Below are positions 22,972 through 33,594 of a stretch of DNA of 64,000 nt, one piece after another. Source of the stretch: Calliopum simillimum (taxonomy: Eukaryota > Arthropoda > Insecta > Diptera > Lauxaniidae); NCBI GenBank assembly GCA_951812925.1, contig OX638369.1:57488228-57552227 (forward strand), in the 5' to 3' direction. How positions within the stretch are numbered: the stretch's first letter is position 1; every line of letters begins with the position of its first letter. Under the pieces are notes generated by a model, which was given only the letters and a program-made list of their open reading frames with translations, made no database searches and was not told where the DNA came from. The translations under genes were made by a program, and so were the position numbers.

Positions 22972-25900
22972 TCAATTTTGAACACCGCATTCTTGACAAT
23001 CAGCGTAGTTACGTCCATTACCGATATCAGCAATGTGCGCCATAGTAATTGGAATTGCATTTTGTTGTAAGACACCACTGAATAAGTAAGCCTGAGGTCC
23101 TGAAGCGAATATACCAACATCTTCACCAGCATGTGTACCCATCTGAGCTTTGATATAGCTAGGTGTAAGGGATGCTGAAAGAAAAAGATATTGTGATTAG
23201 CGAATATTCGCCTCAAATGTTATAAGTAGGAATAAATATACAGTCCCAGTGTGCCAGGCGGTTCAAATCTTCGCTTTTTTACCCGTTACGGATCCGTTAC
23301 TGATCCGTTTGCGGGAGGAATTCCAAAAAAAAAAAACGATTCGCTTTTTTTTTGGGAATCTCTCCCGCCAACGGATCAGTAACGGATCCGTAACGGGTAA
23401 AAAAGCGGAGATATGAACCGTCTGGCACACTGGGGTGTGTCACAGAAGTATTTTGCATACAAAAAATATTCAAAAATTTGAATTAATACTCAATTTTTAG
23501 CCGTTTCATTCTTAGAAAAGTAATATTTTTTTTATAAACTTCGAGTCAATGGAACGTTAACTATGGTACCACTTCATAAAAAAATTAAAATAATGCGTTC
23601 TAATCACTTAAAAAGCAAAGAAATGATTTATTCATCTTTTTTATAAGTTCACAAAAGTATTTTGCTTTTTAGTAAAATTTTACTTTGAGATTATTTATCA
23701 AGTAAAAGAGGCTTTTTTAATAATAACCATGGTAGCCATTATTTGAAGAGGCATCATCTAAACATCTTTGCGAGGATTCTATCCCTTTACGACATTTTCA
23801 GTCGGTGTTTTTTCCCATTTTTCTTGCAGTACTTGTTTGAGCACATTTTTTTGATAAAATATGGTATTTTTTGACCATTCCACTAGATAAGACCAAAAAA
23901 TTCTATTGGATTCGAAAAAGAATATCACTGTGGTGTTTTAATCTCTTTGGTGTTGTACAGAAGTGTCCCAGGATGTGTATTTAGAGTCATTGTCCTTTGA
24001 AAATAAAAAGCCATCTTGTGGTAAGCCCATTTTTTAAGTACTGGGTGCCAATTTTTTTGTGGAATTGGACTGATGTTCATGTCTATCCATATTGCCACCG
24101 ATAAGTTTAAGTTTCCCTATTCCATAATCCAAGAACAGGCCACGACACACCATCATGTAAAATTATTGCTTTTAAGTTATAAAAGTTAAGGGTTTTATTT
24201 GCTTTATGCCAGACCATGCGGCGTCCATCGGATCCGAAAATATTATTTTTGCTTTCTATTGGATCCAATAATATAATATTTGCTTTCCATCGGATCGATA
24301 GACACCGTATGGTCAGGCAAAAGGCAAATAAAACCCTAAACTTTTATAACTTAAAAGCAACAATTTTACATGATGGTGTGTCGTGGGCTGTTCTTGGCTC
24401 ATGGAATAGGGAAACTTAAACTTAATGCTGGCAATATGGATAGACATGAATATCAGTCCTATTTTACAAAAAAAATTTACACCCAGTACTTAAAAACTGG
24501 ACTTACCACAAGATGACTTTTTATTTTCAAAAGACAATGACTCTAAGTACACATCCTGGGACACGTCTGTACAACACCAAAGAGATTACAACACCACACC
24601 GATATTCTTCTTCGAATCCAATAGAATTTTTTTGGTCTTATCTAGATGAAAGTTCAAAAAATACCATATTTTATCAAAAAAATGTGTTCAAACAAGTACT
24701 GCAAGAAAAATGGGAAAAAACACCGACCGAAAATGTCATAAAGGGATGGAATCCTCGCAAAGATGTTTAGATGACGCCTCTTCAAATAATGGCTACCATG
24801 GTTATTATTTAAAAACCCTATTTTACTTGATAAATAATCTCAAAGTAAAATTTTACTAAAAAGCAAAATACTTTTGTGACCTTATAAAAAAGATGAATAA
24901 ATCATTTCTTTGCTTTTTAAGTTATTAGAACGCATTATTTTAACTTTTTTATGAAATGATATCATAGTTAACGTTCCATTGACTCGAAGTTTATAAAAAA
25001 AATATTACTTTTCTAAGAATGAAACGGCTAAAAATTGAGTATTAATCCGAATTTTTGAATATTTTTCGTATGCAAAATACATCTGTGACTCACTGTTTAT
25101 GTAAGGAGCAAATAATTCATTTCCTTGGTACTTACAATCATCAATTTTTCCAGTCAAATCCTCGCGTTTTCCATCTGCTCCCATATAATTGTTTATGCCA
25201 ACTGCATAGTTAAGCGTATTATAGGGTATACCATCCAAATCAACATCATATTCATTGACACCTAATATGGGATTACCACGTCCTGGATAACCAGCAATAG
25301 ACATTGTATGTGCATGATCTGAGGACACGACAATTAATGTATCTTGTGAATTAGTCATGGCCAACGCCGTTGCTATAGCTTCATCCAATTCAAGTGTTTC
25401 GTCTAATGCCAAACCGGCCTGTGTATAATGATGTCCATGATCAATGCGTCCACCCTCAATGAAGACATAGTAGCCATTGGAATTTTTTTCTAGCATGCGT
25501 ATGGCTGCTTCAGTCATTTCCTTTAGCCTTGGCTGTTGTGGATTAATAGCCTCAGCATCACGATGAAACTCTAATGCTGATGAACTGAATAATCCCAAAA
25601 CCTTATCGGTTAAGGTTAAATCGAGATTAACCAAATCATCGCGTGTATATACAACTTTACCATGTGGATTCTGTTGCTTCCATGTATCAATAAGATTAAT
25701 ACCATCCAAGCGTTCACCATTTTTACCAAATGCATCTACGACAGTATCGGGTAAGAATTTTCCTGTGCCACCGCCAAGTATGACATCAAAATTATGACCA
25801 GGACTTTCTGTTATGAGCTGTGAGGCAATATCAGTGCAGCCTTCACTGGCATCTGCACCATTCGCCAATATATCTGCATCACACTCCCACATACGATTGG

Positions 25901-27381
25901 CAACGTGCGCATAATTACCCGCGGGACTGGCATGTGTAACGGTCGTTGTCGTTATAATACCTGTGGATTTACCGGCACGTTGTGCCCATGTTGCAATGGA
26001 TTCCACATGATTCCCGACATCAACACTGGCAGAGCAATTATTGAAGTTTACATGCGCATTTATACCGATCATCATCATATTGGTCTTGACACCACACAAG
26101 TAGGCTGTGGCGGTACATGCTGAGTCTGGTGTTTGACCGTTTGTGCAGTAAGTCTAAAATATGTGACAAGATTTTGAAGTCTTAATGAAAAATTTTATAT
26201 TTTAGCTGAATTTTTGTGAAATTTTTGCATGCAAATCAGTTTTAGTCTATCAGGTTAGGATTTTGAGACATTCTTGCTTCAAAGTTCAAAAGAAGCTTTT
26301 TTGAGGAATATGACGGTCTTTCAGAAATGATATATGGCTACACGATGCTTAATACTATTTTCTGGAAGAGCTTCATTCGCCTTAAGACTGTGAATTTTGC
26401 ACTTTGAAGCAAGGATATCTCGAAATAGACTTAATCTGATTTCATAAAAAAGTTAACGCCACACCCCAGTTATTCCATACTTCTTTGTACACAAGGCCAA
26501 AGACTTGGACGGTAATTCGGAAACTTAACGAAAGCTTTCTATATTAGCTAGAGCTGTTAACAAATACAAATTTTTCGGAAACGCCAAAATTTTGAAAATA
26601 TAATTCATTAGAAGAAGTTTGGTCCACATTTCGGCGAAAATTTTTAGAACTTCCGCTGAATGCTATAGGCGGGATTCTTTTGTTAATTTTTGAGCTTCGA
26701 GCATGCAGCGCAAGTCCTAAAAATTGGAATTTTTCACTGAAATATGGCATTCCCGAAAAATTGGGCCAAATTTTGAAATTTTGAACCACTCTGATACCGT
26801 ATAAACGGTTGTTCAAGACTCAAAATGAACTAAATGTTTTCACATTTTTAGAAAATTATTTTCAACAAAATGCCGATTTTAGATGTAAAACTAATCTATT
26901 ATATGCACCCGTATATTCAAAGTTCTTACCTTGCTTAAACCAGTAAATGGAAGTTCTTCAAGCGACAATTTGCTCTCTTCTCCAGTTTTGCCCAAACGTT
27001 GACCTTTTAGAATACGAGCCGCTGTCAATGTAGCAATTGACATACCATCGCCCAAAAAAAATATCACATTTTTGGCAGTTCCTGTATTTATGGGCCGAAG
27101 AATACGTTTCTCTAGATCAGCCTGAGCCTCATTTAACCAGAAACTTGTATCCATTTCCTCTGGTGGTGTGTATTTTCCTTCAGCCATACTATTTAAAACA
27201 GTGGCACGTTCCATTGCAGATACATGGAAAATATCCTCTGCAGACCATTTACAAAGACAAAAATATGTTAACATTGCTGTCAAGGATATTTCTTTAAAAA
27301 GTATTAAATTTTACCTGAACTCGCTAAGTCGACGAGTGCTGCAAACAGAATGACAAAAATGCGCACGATGTTCTTCTTCAT
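22972..27381 (-). CDS. Alkaline phosphatase, secreted (4 exons, 545 aa, complete)
   Basis: Exons on the minus strand are 27381-27315, 27237-26930, 26153-25094 and 23174-22972; all donors are GT and acceptors AG, and the phases (1, 0, 1) join in frame. The protein hydrolyses phosphomonoesters at alkaline pH using two Zn and one Mg. Seen: a signal peptide (residues 1-22, M-K-K-N-I-V ... L-A-S-S); metal-binding Asp86 in F-L-G-D-G-M; nucleophile Ser136 in P-D-S-A-C-T-A-T-A-Y-L at the start of exon 3; the E-G-G-R-I-D-H-G-H-H and S-S-D-H-A-H-T metal sites; and His493 in T-H-A-G-E-D-V in exon 4. The C-terminus (C-Q-E-C-G-V-Q-N) lacks a hydrophobic GPI tail, so secretion is likely (inference). A 5'UTR intron is plausible (donor GTAAGT at 27546-27541, acceptor TTGGTCAG ending at 27416). 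Intron 3 (1919 bp) holds two transposons. Family membership is firm; which of the fly ALP paralogues it matches cannot be told here. Confidence 0.93.
23245..23434. mobile_element. Palindromic MITE in ALP intron 3
   Basis: Ends CCCAGTGTGCCAG and its imperfect complement (CTGGCACACTGGG) frame a near-perfect palindrome with centre at the A/T runs near 23335. No target duplication is clear, so the superfamily is open; CAGTG ends would suit hAT. Confidence 0.75.
23435..25093. mobile_element. Inverted Tc1-derived fold-back element in ALP intron 3
   Basis: Two arms of about 800 bp are inverted copies with the centre near 24263. Each arm carries the same decayed Tc1-type transposase text: in the right arm (plus strand) D-N-D-S-K-like, N-P-I-E-F-F-W (24613-24640 region) and a final Q-E-K-W-E-K stretch; in the left arm the same on the minus strand. 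So two transposase 3' halves were joined tail to tail. The arm ends (GTCACAGATGTATTTTGCA-type) reach the splice donor of ALP exon 3. Confidence 0.8.
24513..24770 (+). pseudogene. Tc1-type transposase C-terminal fragment
   Basis: An 85-codon open part of the right arm. It keeps S-N-P-I-E-F-F-W-S-Y-L-D, equivalent to the 'DLNPIENLW' region around the third catalytic residue of Tc1 transposases, and a V-L-Q-E-K-W-E-K-T-P tail. The upstream part (D-D-F-L-F-x-x-D-N-D) is in another frame. It cannot encode a working enzyme. Confidence 0.7.
26154..26929 (-). other. ALP intron 2
   Basis: 776 bp between donor AAG|GTAAGA and acceptor TTTTAG. No transposon end or open frame of note is seen; the 90-codon minus frame at 26544-26816 has no recognisable domain. 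Confidence 0.7.
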
Positions 27382-27947
27382 TGTGTGTGATGGATGGATG
27401 AGCTCTAACTAAAGTCTGACCAAAATTCAATCCAAAGTTATCATTTTAAATGAAAACTTAACTTCCTACCGAAAATATTTTATCATTTGAATAAATAACA
27501 TTAAGAGTTATAAACAAATAATACAGAATTAAAATTAAATACTTACACGCAGTTAAAAACACTTGGAAGTGACTGGATAAAAATAGATACTCGGCATTTA
27601 CTTAACGCACGCTTTTATTGCTCCTTTGATATCAAAGAATGGTAGGCATTTTCATGCCTAAATAAGTAAATATACTTATAATCTTTGGGGCATATACCCG
27701 TGCCAAGCGCTCAGAATAAAAAGTTAAGATTTTTATGATTGTGATTACCTTGATGAGAATATTAACAATCAAAACGTGATTTGTCACAAAAATATGATAA
27801 GCGTTTATTCTGAACACTAGAAGATGTAAATCTAAAAAAAGATCGCAAAGTCCCAGTAAACATTTTGTTTTTAAAACGATCGCTCTTTCTTGAATGAGAA
27901 AATTACTTAAAAACCAAGTATATGCATTGATTTTTTTACAAAATTGC
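27382..27947 (-). promoter_or_regulatory. 5' flank of the ALP gene
   Basis: Contains the proposed 5'UTR intron (27546-27416) and an AT-rich region upstream with a TATTTTTAT-type stretch near 27585. No exact start site can be fixed by eye. A MITE begins only about 575 bp upstream of the start codon (27957). Confidence 0.3.
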
Positions 27948-27956
27948 ATCCGATCC

Positions 27957-28671
27957 ATGTGTGTCAAGTTAGCAAGGCAACTTTATCGGATCGAGTCGGG
28001 AGTAGGCTTGGAATTTGCAGCTATTTTGCTGTGATTTTGCTGTGGAAAGAATAATCTTGCAGCTCGAAAATTTTAGGGTGTTTCGATAATTTTTAATTTT
28101 TTTCAGTGTAAAAATTAAAAAATTTTTAGCTTGGAATTTGCAGCTTTTTTTATGTGATTTTTCTGTGAAAACAAAAATTTTGCTGCCCCGCTAACTTGAC
28201 GTCAAGTTAGGGGGTTTTTTAAAGAAAAACGAGAGCTGCAAAATTTTTGTTTTCACAGAAAACAAAAATTTTGCTGCCCCGCTAACTTGACGTCAAGTTA
28301 GGGGGTTTTTTAAAGAAAAACGAGAGCTGCAAAATTTTTGTTTTCACAGAAAAATCACCTGAAAAAAGCTGCAAATTCCAAGCTAAAAATTTTTTAATTT
28401 TTACACTGAAAAAAATTAAAAATTATCGAAACACCCTAAAATTTTCGAGCTGCAAAATTATTCTTTCCACAGCAAAATCACAGCAAAATAGCTGCAAATT
28501 CCAAGCCTACTCCCGACTTGACGTCAAGTTAGCGGGGCAGGGGGTTTTTTAAAGAAATAGTGCAGCTGCAAAATCATTCTCTTCACAGCAAAATCACAGC
28601 AAAAAAGCTGCAAGTTCCAAGCCTACTCCCGACTCGATCCGATAAAGTTGCCCCGCTAACTTGACACACAT
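27957..28671. mobile_element. Palindromic MITE with 9-bp target duplication (Mutator-like?), copy 1
   Basis: Ends ATGTGTGTCAAGTTAGC and its complement are flanked by a perfect 9-bp direct repeat ATCCGATCC (27948-27956 and 28672-28680). Long terminal inverted repeats plus a 9-bp duplication point to the Mutator superfamily. Inside, about 91 bp around 28171-28330 are duplicated, and the phrase CTAACTTGACGTCAAGTTAG joins two element ends head to head, showing nested or rearranged copies. No coding capacity. Confidence 0.8.
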
Positions 28672-28756
28672 ATCCGATCCTACTGTACGAGTTTCTACTG
28701 CGCGCGTCAAAAAAAAGTAAACAGATATCAATAAAATTTAAGAAACTTACTTTATA

Positions 28757-28865
28757 TTACGGTTTAATATTTGATTTGTTTTCTTTAGCCTTAAACACCA
28801 CTTTCAGTCTTCTAGGAATAGAATCGACCAGATTTTTCGTAATATCAGGAGAGATTTCGCTCCAT
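28757..28865 (-). pseudogene. Tc1-type transposase C-terminal end
   Basis: Reads W-S-E-I-S-P-D-I-T-K-N-L-V-D-S-I-P-R-R-L then K-A-K-E and a stop. This matches the end of Tc1-type transposases ('W..IP.....LV.SMPRR......KA.G'). Only the last ~35 residues are in frame; upstream is interrupted. Confidence 0.65.
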
Positions 28866-28955
28866 TATTCCCTAAACACCTGTTTTAGATTCTTTTTGAT
28901 AGAAATGATCCTTTCTCTGATTTTCCTGTCATAATTTTTTTACAAATCTTTACTA

Positions 28956-29663
28956 CCCTTGTTCTGCGTCTGGATTGAAATGGATTCAAATTTTTATAAT
29001 CCATACTGATCCAGATTTGTGTATCAGATTTCTCGGTTAGATTGGAATTCAGAATCGGATCAATGGAATGGTTTCAAATAGACGCAATTTATCAATCTTT
29101 CTGGGTCCAGATTTTGATCCAGAATTGTGTACTTTAAATTCAAGATGGATATGGATTCAGAATCAGATCAATGCATTTAAGTCCAGAGAATATGGATGGT
29201 TGATTTGTGATCATCAAGGAGATAATATTTGGGCATGAACAATATCGTGGGTTCCTGGGATTGTGGTATTTCTCACAGGAATTAAAGTCCGACTCCAATC
29301 CATTTGAGTCCTTTTCAATCCAAGAATGCACTTAGGAAAAAAGCGCGATCAATGTCAATCCAGTCTAATCCATTTAGGTCCAACCACAATTATTTAAATT
29401 TATGTAAACCTTTTTTGTTACTGCACTTTATGAACATCAAGTAAATACCATTTTTAAAGTGAAAACATTGTTCGAATGATAAGTTAATTTTTTATTTTTC
29501 TTATCTATTTGAATCCATAAAATCCATAAGATTGAAATAGGTTAAAATGGATTGGTATTCAATCCAGAGGTTTCGTGGTCTAGATTGTATGGATCCAAAT
29601 AAATTCAAATGGATACTTTCTTTATCCATATTAATCCATTAGAGTCTAGACGCGGCACAAGGG
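28956..29663. mobile_element. TA-flanked element built of TGGAT/ATCCA words
   Basis: Ends CCCTTGTTCTGCGTCTGGA and, inverted, TCTAGACGCGGCACAAGGG (three mismatches) with TA at 28954-28955 and 29664-29665. The inside is filled with degenerate words TGGATT, AATCCA, GATCCAGA on both strands. No coding capacity. Confidence 0.7.
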
Positions 29664-29730
29664 TAGGGTCACGAGCTGTGGACTGCGGGGGCAACCAAGG
29701 ATCTTAGGAGTGCGGTGTAGAAACCATTTC

Positions 29731-30420
29731 TTAATATTTTTGTACTTTTGCTTTATATACAAGGGGCCTAACAACGCAATCGCCATTTATTTTGATACAT
29801 TTTTGAAGTCGATAAATCCATCTTGAAAAACAGTCTTCAAAATCGGCTTTTTGCAGATTTGCAATTTCATCATTAACCGCATTTATTATCTCCTCATTGC
29901 TGTTGAAAACTCTCCCTCTCAAATTTTTTTTCATTTTTGGAAACAACCAGAAATCACAAGGTGCTAGACTTGGGGAATAAGGTGCTGGACGAATTTCTTC
30001 GAAGCCTAAAAGCGCAATAAAATCGGTCGTTTTTTCAGCATAGCAGTGTGCGCTGGCGCATTATAGTGATGTAGAAAGTAGCGGCGTAGCTCTTTTTTTT
30101 GGCGTTTTCCCAATAAATTTTGGAAAACTTTTGGTAAGCAGTTTTTAGTATACCACTTAGCAGTAACCGTTCGAACTTTTTCCAAAGGAATAACGTAATC
30201 AACTTTTTCTCTGGTGAAGTAAACTGACATCACAACTTTTGCTGTTTTGCTTTAACAGGTGGATTTGCACTTTCTGGGCTCCATACCATGGATTGTTGTT
30301 TGGTTTCAGGGTCGTACTTTTAAAACCATGCTTCATCGCCTGTTACTATTTTCTTTTTAAATTCATGAAGTAGCTGTAAAAAAAAAGAAAACTGGCTACA
30401 TTGACCAAACGTGCTTTCAT
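29731..30420 (-). pseudogene. mariner (DD34D-type) transposase pseudogene
   Basis: On the minus strand, from about 30330 downward: Y-D-P-E-T-K-Q-Q-S-M-V-W, W-S-P-E-S-like text, H-H-Y-N-A-P-A-H-T-A (second catalytic region, Asp replaced by Tyr in this copy), a Y-S-P-S-L-A-P-C-D-like region in another frame, and L-F-P-K-M-K-K-N-L-R-G-R then S-N-E-E-I-I. Frameshifts separate these pieces, and the N-terminal half is missing. Confidence 0.75.
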
Positions 30421-30587
30421 CTGAAGTATAAATCATGGAGTCATCAATTAAAGCACAGTTCCAAGAAATTTTAGTGGATTTTGTGTTCAAAACCTAATTT
30501 TTAATTTAAAATGCAATAAAAACAATTTATTGGAAACCACGGTTTTCATCTTTTCGTACTTATTTATCAAAAAGGAATATTTATAGA

Positions 30588-30720
30588 TTAAGAAACTAAC
30601 ATAGCTCCTTCTTTTGCCAACTTATTAGCCATTCCGCTTCCGAGAATCCCGCAGTGTCCTGGCTTTCACTGAAGACAAACTAGATCATCTTCACAGACTG
30701 AATTCAAAGCGTTATAGCAT
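30588..30720 (-). pseudogene. RNase H fragment of a non-LTR retrotransposon
   Basis: Minus strand reads K-P-G-H-C-G-I-L-G-S-G-M-A-N-K-L-A-K-E-G-A, the 'PGH.GI.GNE.AD.LA..GA' signature of the LINE RNase H domain, preceded by a stop where Trp or Val is usual. Only this piece is recognisable. Confidence 0.65.
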
Positions 30721-31333
30721 TCCCATTGTCTCTGATTTAATGTAAATTGTTTTATATCAAAATTTTTTGTCCACTTTGGGGCGCATTATAAAAAATATTT
30801 AATTATCGGAAATTAGAAAAATTTCGTTTTCAACCCCGTTCTGAGGGTTCAAAACCGAAAAATCGTAATGGGGAAAATTTTAAAAACTCCATAACTCGAG
30901 AAACATTTACAAGTAAGGTTCTGTGATATATTTTTTTTTTAAAGTCCCTTGGATTTGCCCGGTAAATCTTAATAACTCGCAACACATCTATAGACTGAAA
31001 AAATCACTAAAATCGGGTTAATGGTTTCTAAGTAACTAAGATTTCCTGGACAAAACTGAGCGAATTTTGAAAAAAATAAATATCACAAAACCTCTCCGGG
31101 CAACGTATCCGCCAATAAAAATTGGGTTAATGATTTCCGAGTTGTTAAGCTTTTTTAATATTTCAGTAGAAGCCGAGGAATTTTGAAAAAACATCACCAA
31201 CATCAACATCATCAAAACGTTGACCTTTCTACCCATACAAAAGAGAAATCACTAAAATCGCGTTAATGATTCCCGAATTTAAAGATTTCTCGGACAAAGA
31301 CGGGAGAATTTTTGAAAAATTAATACAACAGCA
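30721..31333. repeat. Arm of a diverged inverted repeat
   Basis: The text at about 30820-30905 (GGGTTCAAAACCGAAAAAT and AAAACTCCATAACTCGAGAA) is found inverted at about 33055-33125, and related phrases occur near 33340 and 42800-42930. An older repeat was split by the element at 31339-33003. Confidence 0.55.
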
Positions 31334-31338
31334 CGGCA

Positions 31339-33003
31339 CACAGTGGTCTATAAGAGAGCGCTAGCCGGTCATAACTCCGAAAATTTGTGTATTAAAAGTA
31401 ATATCTTTTTTACACAAATTTAAAGTTAAATATCTAGATAACATATTTCAAGTACCAGAATACCAAGAAATAATACCATTTCTGAGTTTTCGCGACTTAA
31501 ACTTGATGAATTCAGAAAATGGTAATTTTTTCCAAAAATCTCTTAAAATACGTGAAAGTTTAAATGAGTGTATCTTTTAAACTAAGTGGTCTTACCTCAT
31601 GAAACTTATTGTGAGAATAATTTGATCTATTTGCTGAAGATTTGCATACTTAGAAGTTAGTTTTTTTTAATACAAAAAGGATATCCGGATCATCATAAAA
31701 AATCTCTAATTTCATTTCGCAAATTTACGAATTTTGCACTCTGTGGACTATAACTAATATGTTTCATGGAGTTGCAACGACTAGATCATTTAAGAGTGTA
31801 ATATCAGATTTCCTGAAGGTTCTACGCATTTATCTGACTCCCCCATCACTCCCCTTCATGGACTACGATGAGTTTTTCTTCAGCGACTTTTCTGTATTCT
31901 TGCAACGTTCCAGTTTCGTAAAACTAATAACAACCAAAGTGTTTGAGGTAAAACAATAAAATTCGATTTCTGATATAGAATTAGCAGCATCTATTTATTT
32001 GTTGAAAATGGGCGTGTTTGGGTCAAGGACACGCCCGCCTCCTATATAACCAAAAATTTAAAATCACTATAACTTCGTAAATACTTCAAGTACAAAAATA
32101 GTATTAAATATCTGAGTTAGTATAGATAGCATTAGGTCACTTCGTGAAATTAAACGTGATCGGGTTAAAGACACGGCCACCTCCCACATAACCAAAAATT
32201 TGGAATCGCCATAATTTCGTAAATATTTGAGGTACAGCAATAATATTTATTATCTGAGTTAGTATTGATAGCATTAAGTCATTTGGTAAAAATGGGCATT
32301 ATCAGGTCAAGGACACGCTAACCTCTTATATAACCAAAAATCGCTATAACTTCGTAAATGTTTCAAGTACAAAAATAATATTTTGTATCTGAGTTAGAAT
32401 AGATATCATTAACTATGTGAATATTTCAGATACAACAACAATATTTAATATTTGAGCTAGTATTGATAACACTAAGTCACTTATGAAAATGGGCGTGATC
32501 GTCTCAAGGACACGCCCACCTCCTATATAACCAAAAATTTGAAATCGCCATAACTTCGTGAATATTTCAGCTACAACAAAAATATTTAATATCCGATTTA
32601 GTATTGATAGCATTAAGTCATTTGGTGAAAATGGGCGTTTTCGGGTTATTATTAGTTATAATCAGTAATTAATATCTATTTACTATTTTTGTTGCTAATT
32701 TAAAAACTAAGCAAAATTTCACTGAGTTAAATCATCAGGGACTTTTCTCAATTCGACAGTGATTTTGTTATTACCGAATTCGTAATCAGCGACCTCAAAA
32801 ACCCCTTTAGCCACAATTTTGTCGTGATACAAATAATTTTTAAGAAAATTGTCCGCCATATTGGATCCGCTATTTTGATTTTTGAAAAATTGTTTTCAGA
32901 TTTAGAGTCAGCAACCCTCAAAACAAAGAAACTGATATTTTTTTTGTAAAAAATAACCAGGAAAGAGTTATGACCAGCTAGAATAGCATTCTAGACCACT
33001 GTG
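31339..33003. mobile_element. Transib-like non-autonomous element with CACAGTG ends
   Basis: The ends are CACAGTGGTCTA and TAGACCACTGTG, with a second matching block (CTAGC.GGTCATAACTC) just inside, and a perfect 5-bp GC-rich direct repeat CGGCA on both sides (31334-31338 and 33004-33008). CACAGTG ends and 5-bp GC-rich duplications are the hallmarks of Transib, the superfamily related to RAG recombinase. Inside are tandem repeats (31985-32650) and no transposase frame. Confidence 0.7.
31985..32650. repeat. Tandem repeat of ~140-bp units inside the Transib-like element
   Basis: A unit containing AAAATGGGCGTG, CAAGGACACGCCCACCTCCT and ATAACTTCGTAAAT recurs near 32009, 32145, 32290, 32486 and 32628 with substitutions and one longer gap. 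No coding content. Confidence 0.75.
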
Positions 33004-33008
33004 CGGCA

Positions 33009-33594
33009 CCTGTAAACTTATCTACTCATTAAAGAAAAAATCGGGTAAATGGTTCTCGAGTTATGGAGTTTTTAAAACTTCCCCAATACTATTTTTCGGT
33101 TTTGAACCCTTAGAACGCGGGTAAAAATGATTTTTTTTTTTTAAGCGTTGGCTTATTTTTTCCGTGAATAACACTACGTAACACGGAAAAAACTTCTGTG
33201 TTCTCACATATCGCATCGTGTTTGGCTTTCGAAATAATACGTATAATTTTCTGCTTACTAGGCTTACTTTCATCATCCAAAAATTTTCTTTTGGGTCTGG
33301 ACATTTGTACTTTGAGAAGTAAAAATCACAAGAATCGGGTGAATGGTTCTCGAGTTTTGGAGTTTTGAACTTTCAGAACGGGGGAAAAACTGTTTTTTCT
33401 TTTAAAGAGTGGTATTTCATTTTTTCCATATTTAATTACTTACTTAAAATTTCCCATAATTGGAAACATCGTACAATACGTCCTCAAAATATTTTGATAT
33501 AAAATACTCACTTTTGGTCCACTGTGGATCGCCAGACTACCAACGTATACCAATATTATGATATCACTCAGTTTTACTTTAAAATTACACAAAA
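33009..33594. other. Right arm of the older inverted repeat and flanking DNA
   Basis: About 33050-33130 and again 33320-33400 carry diverged copies of the arm described at 30721-31333. The rest is unassigned. The two overlapping minus frames (71 and 64 codons) have no recognisable domain. Confidence 0.4.

Noticed and set aside
25905..26123. Plus-strand 72-codon Cys/Gly-rich frame
   Set aside because: It is the antisense of ALP exon 3.
27037..27353. Two plus-strand frames (86 and 61 codons)
   Set aside because: They are antisense to ALP exons 1-2 and intron 1.
31334..33008. hAT element, because of CAGTGG near the ends
   Set aside because: The perfect duplication is 5 bp and abuts CACAGTGG, which suits Transib; no 8-bp duplication is present.
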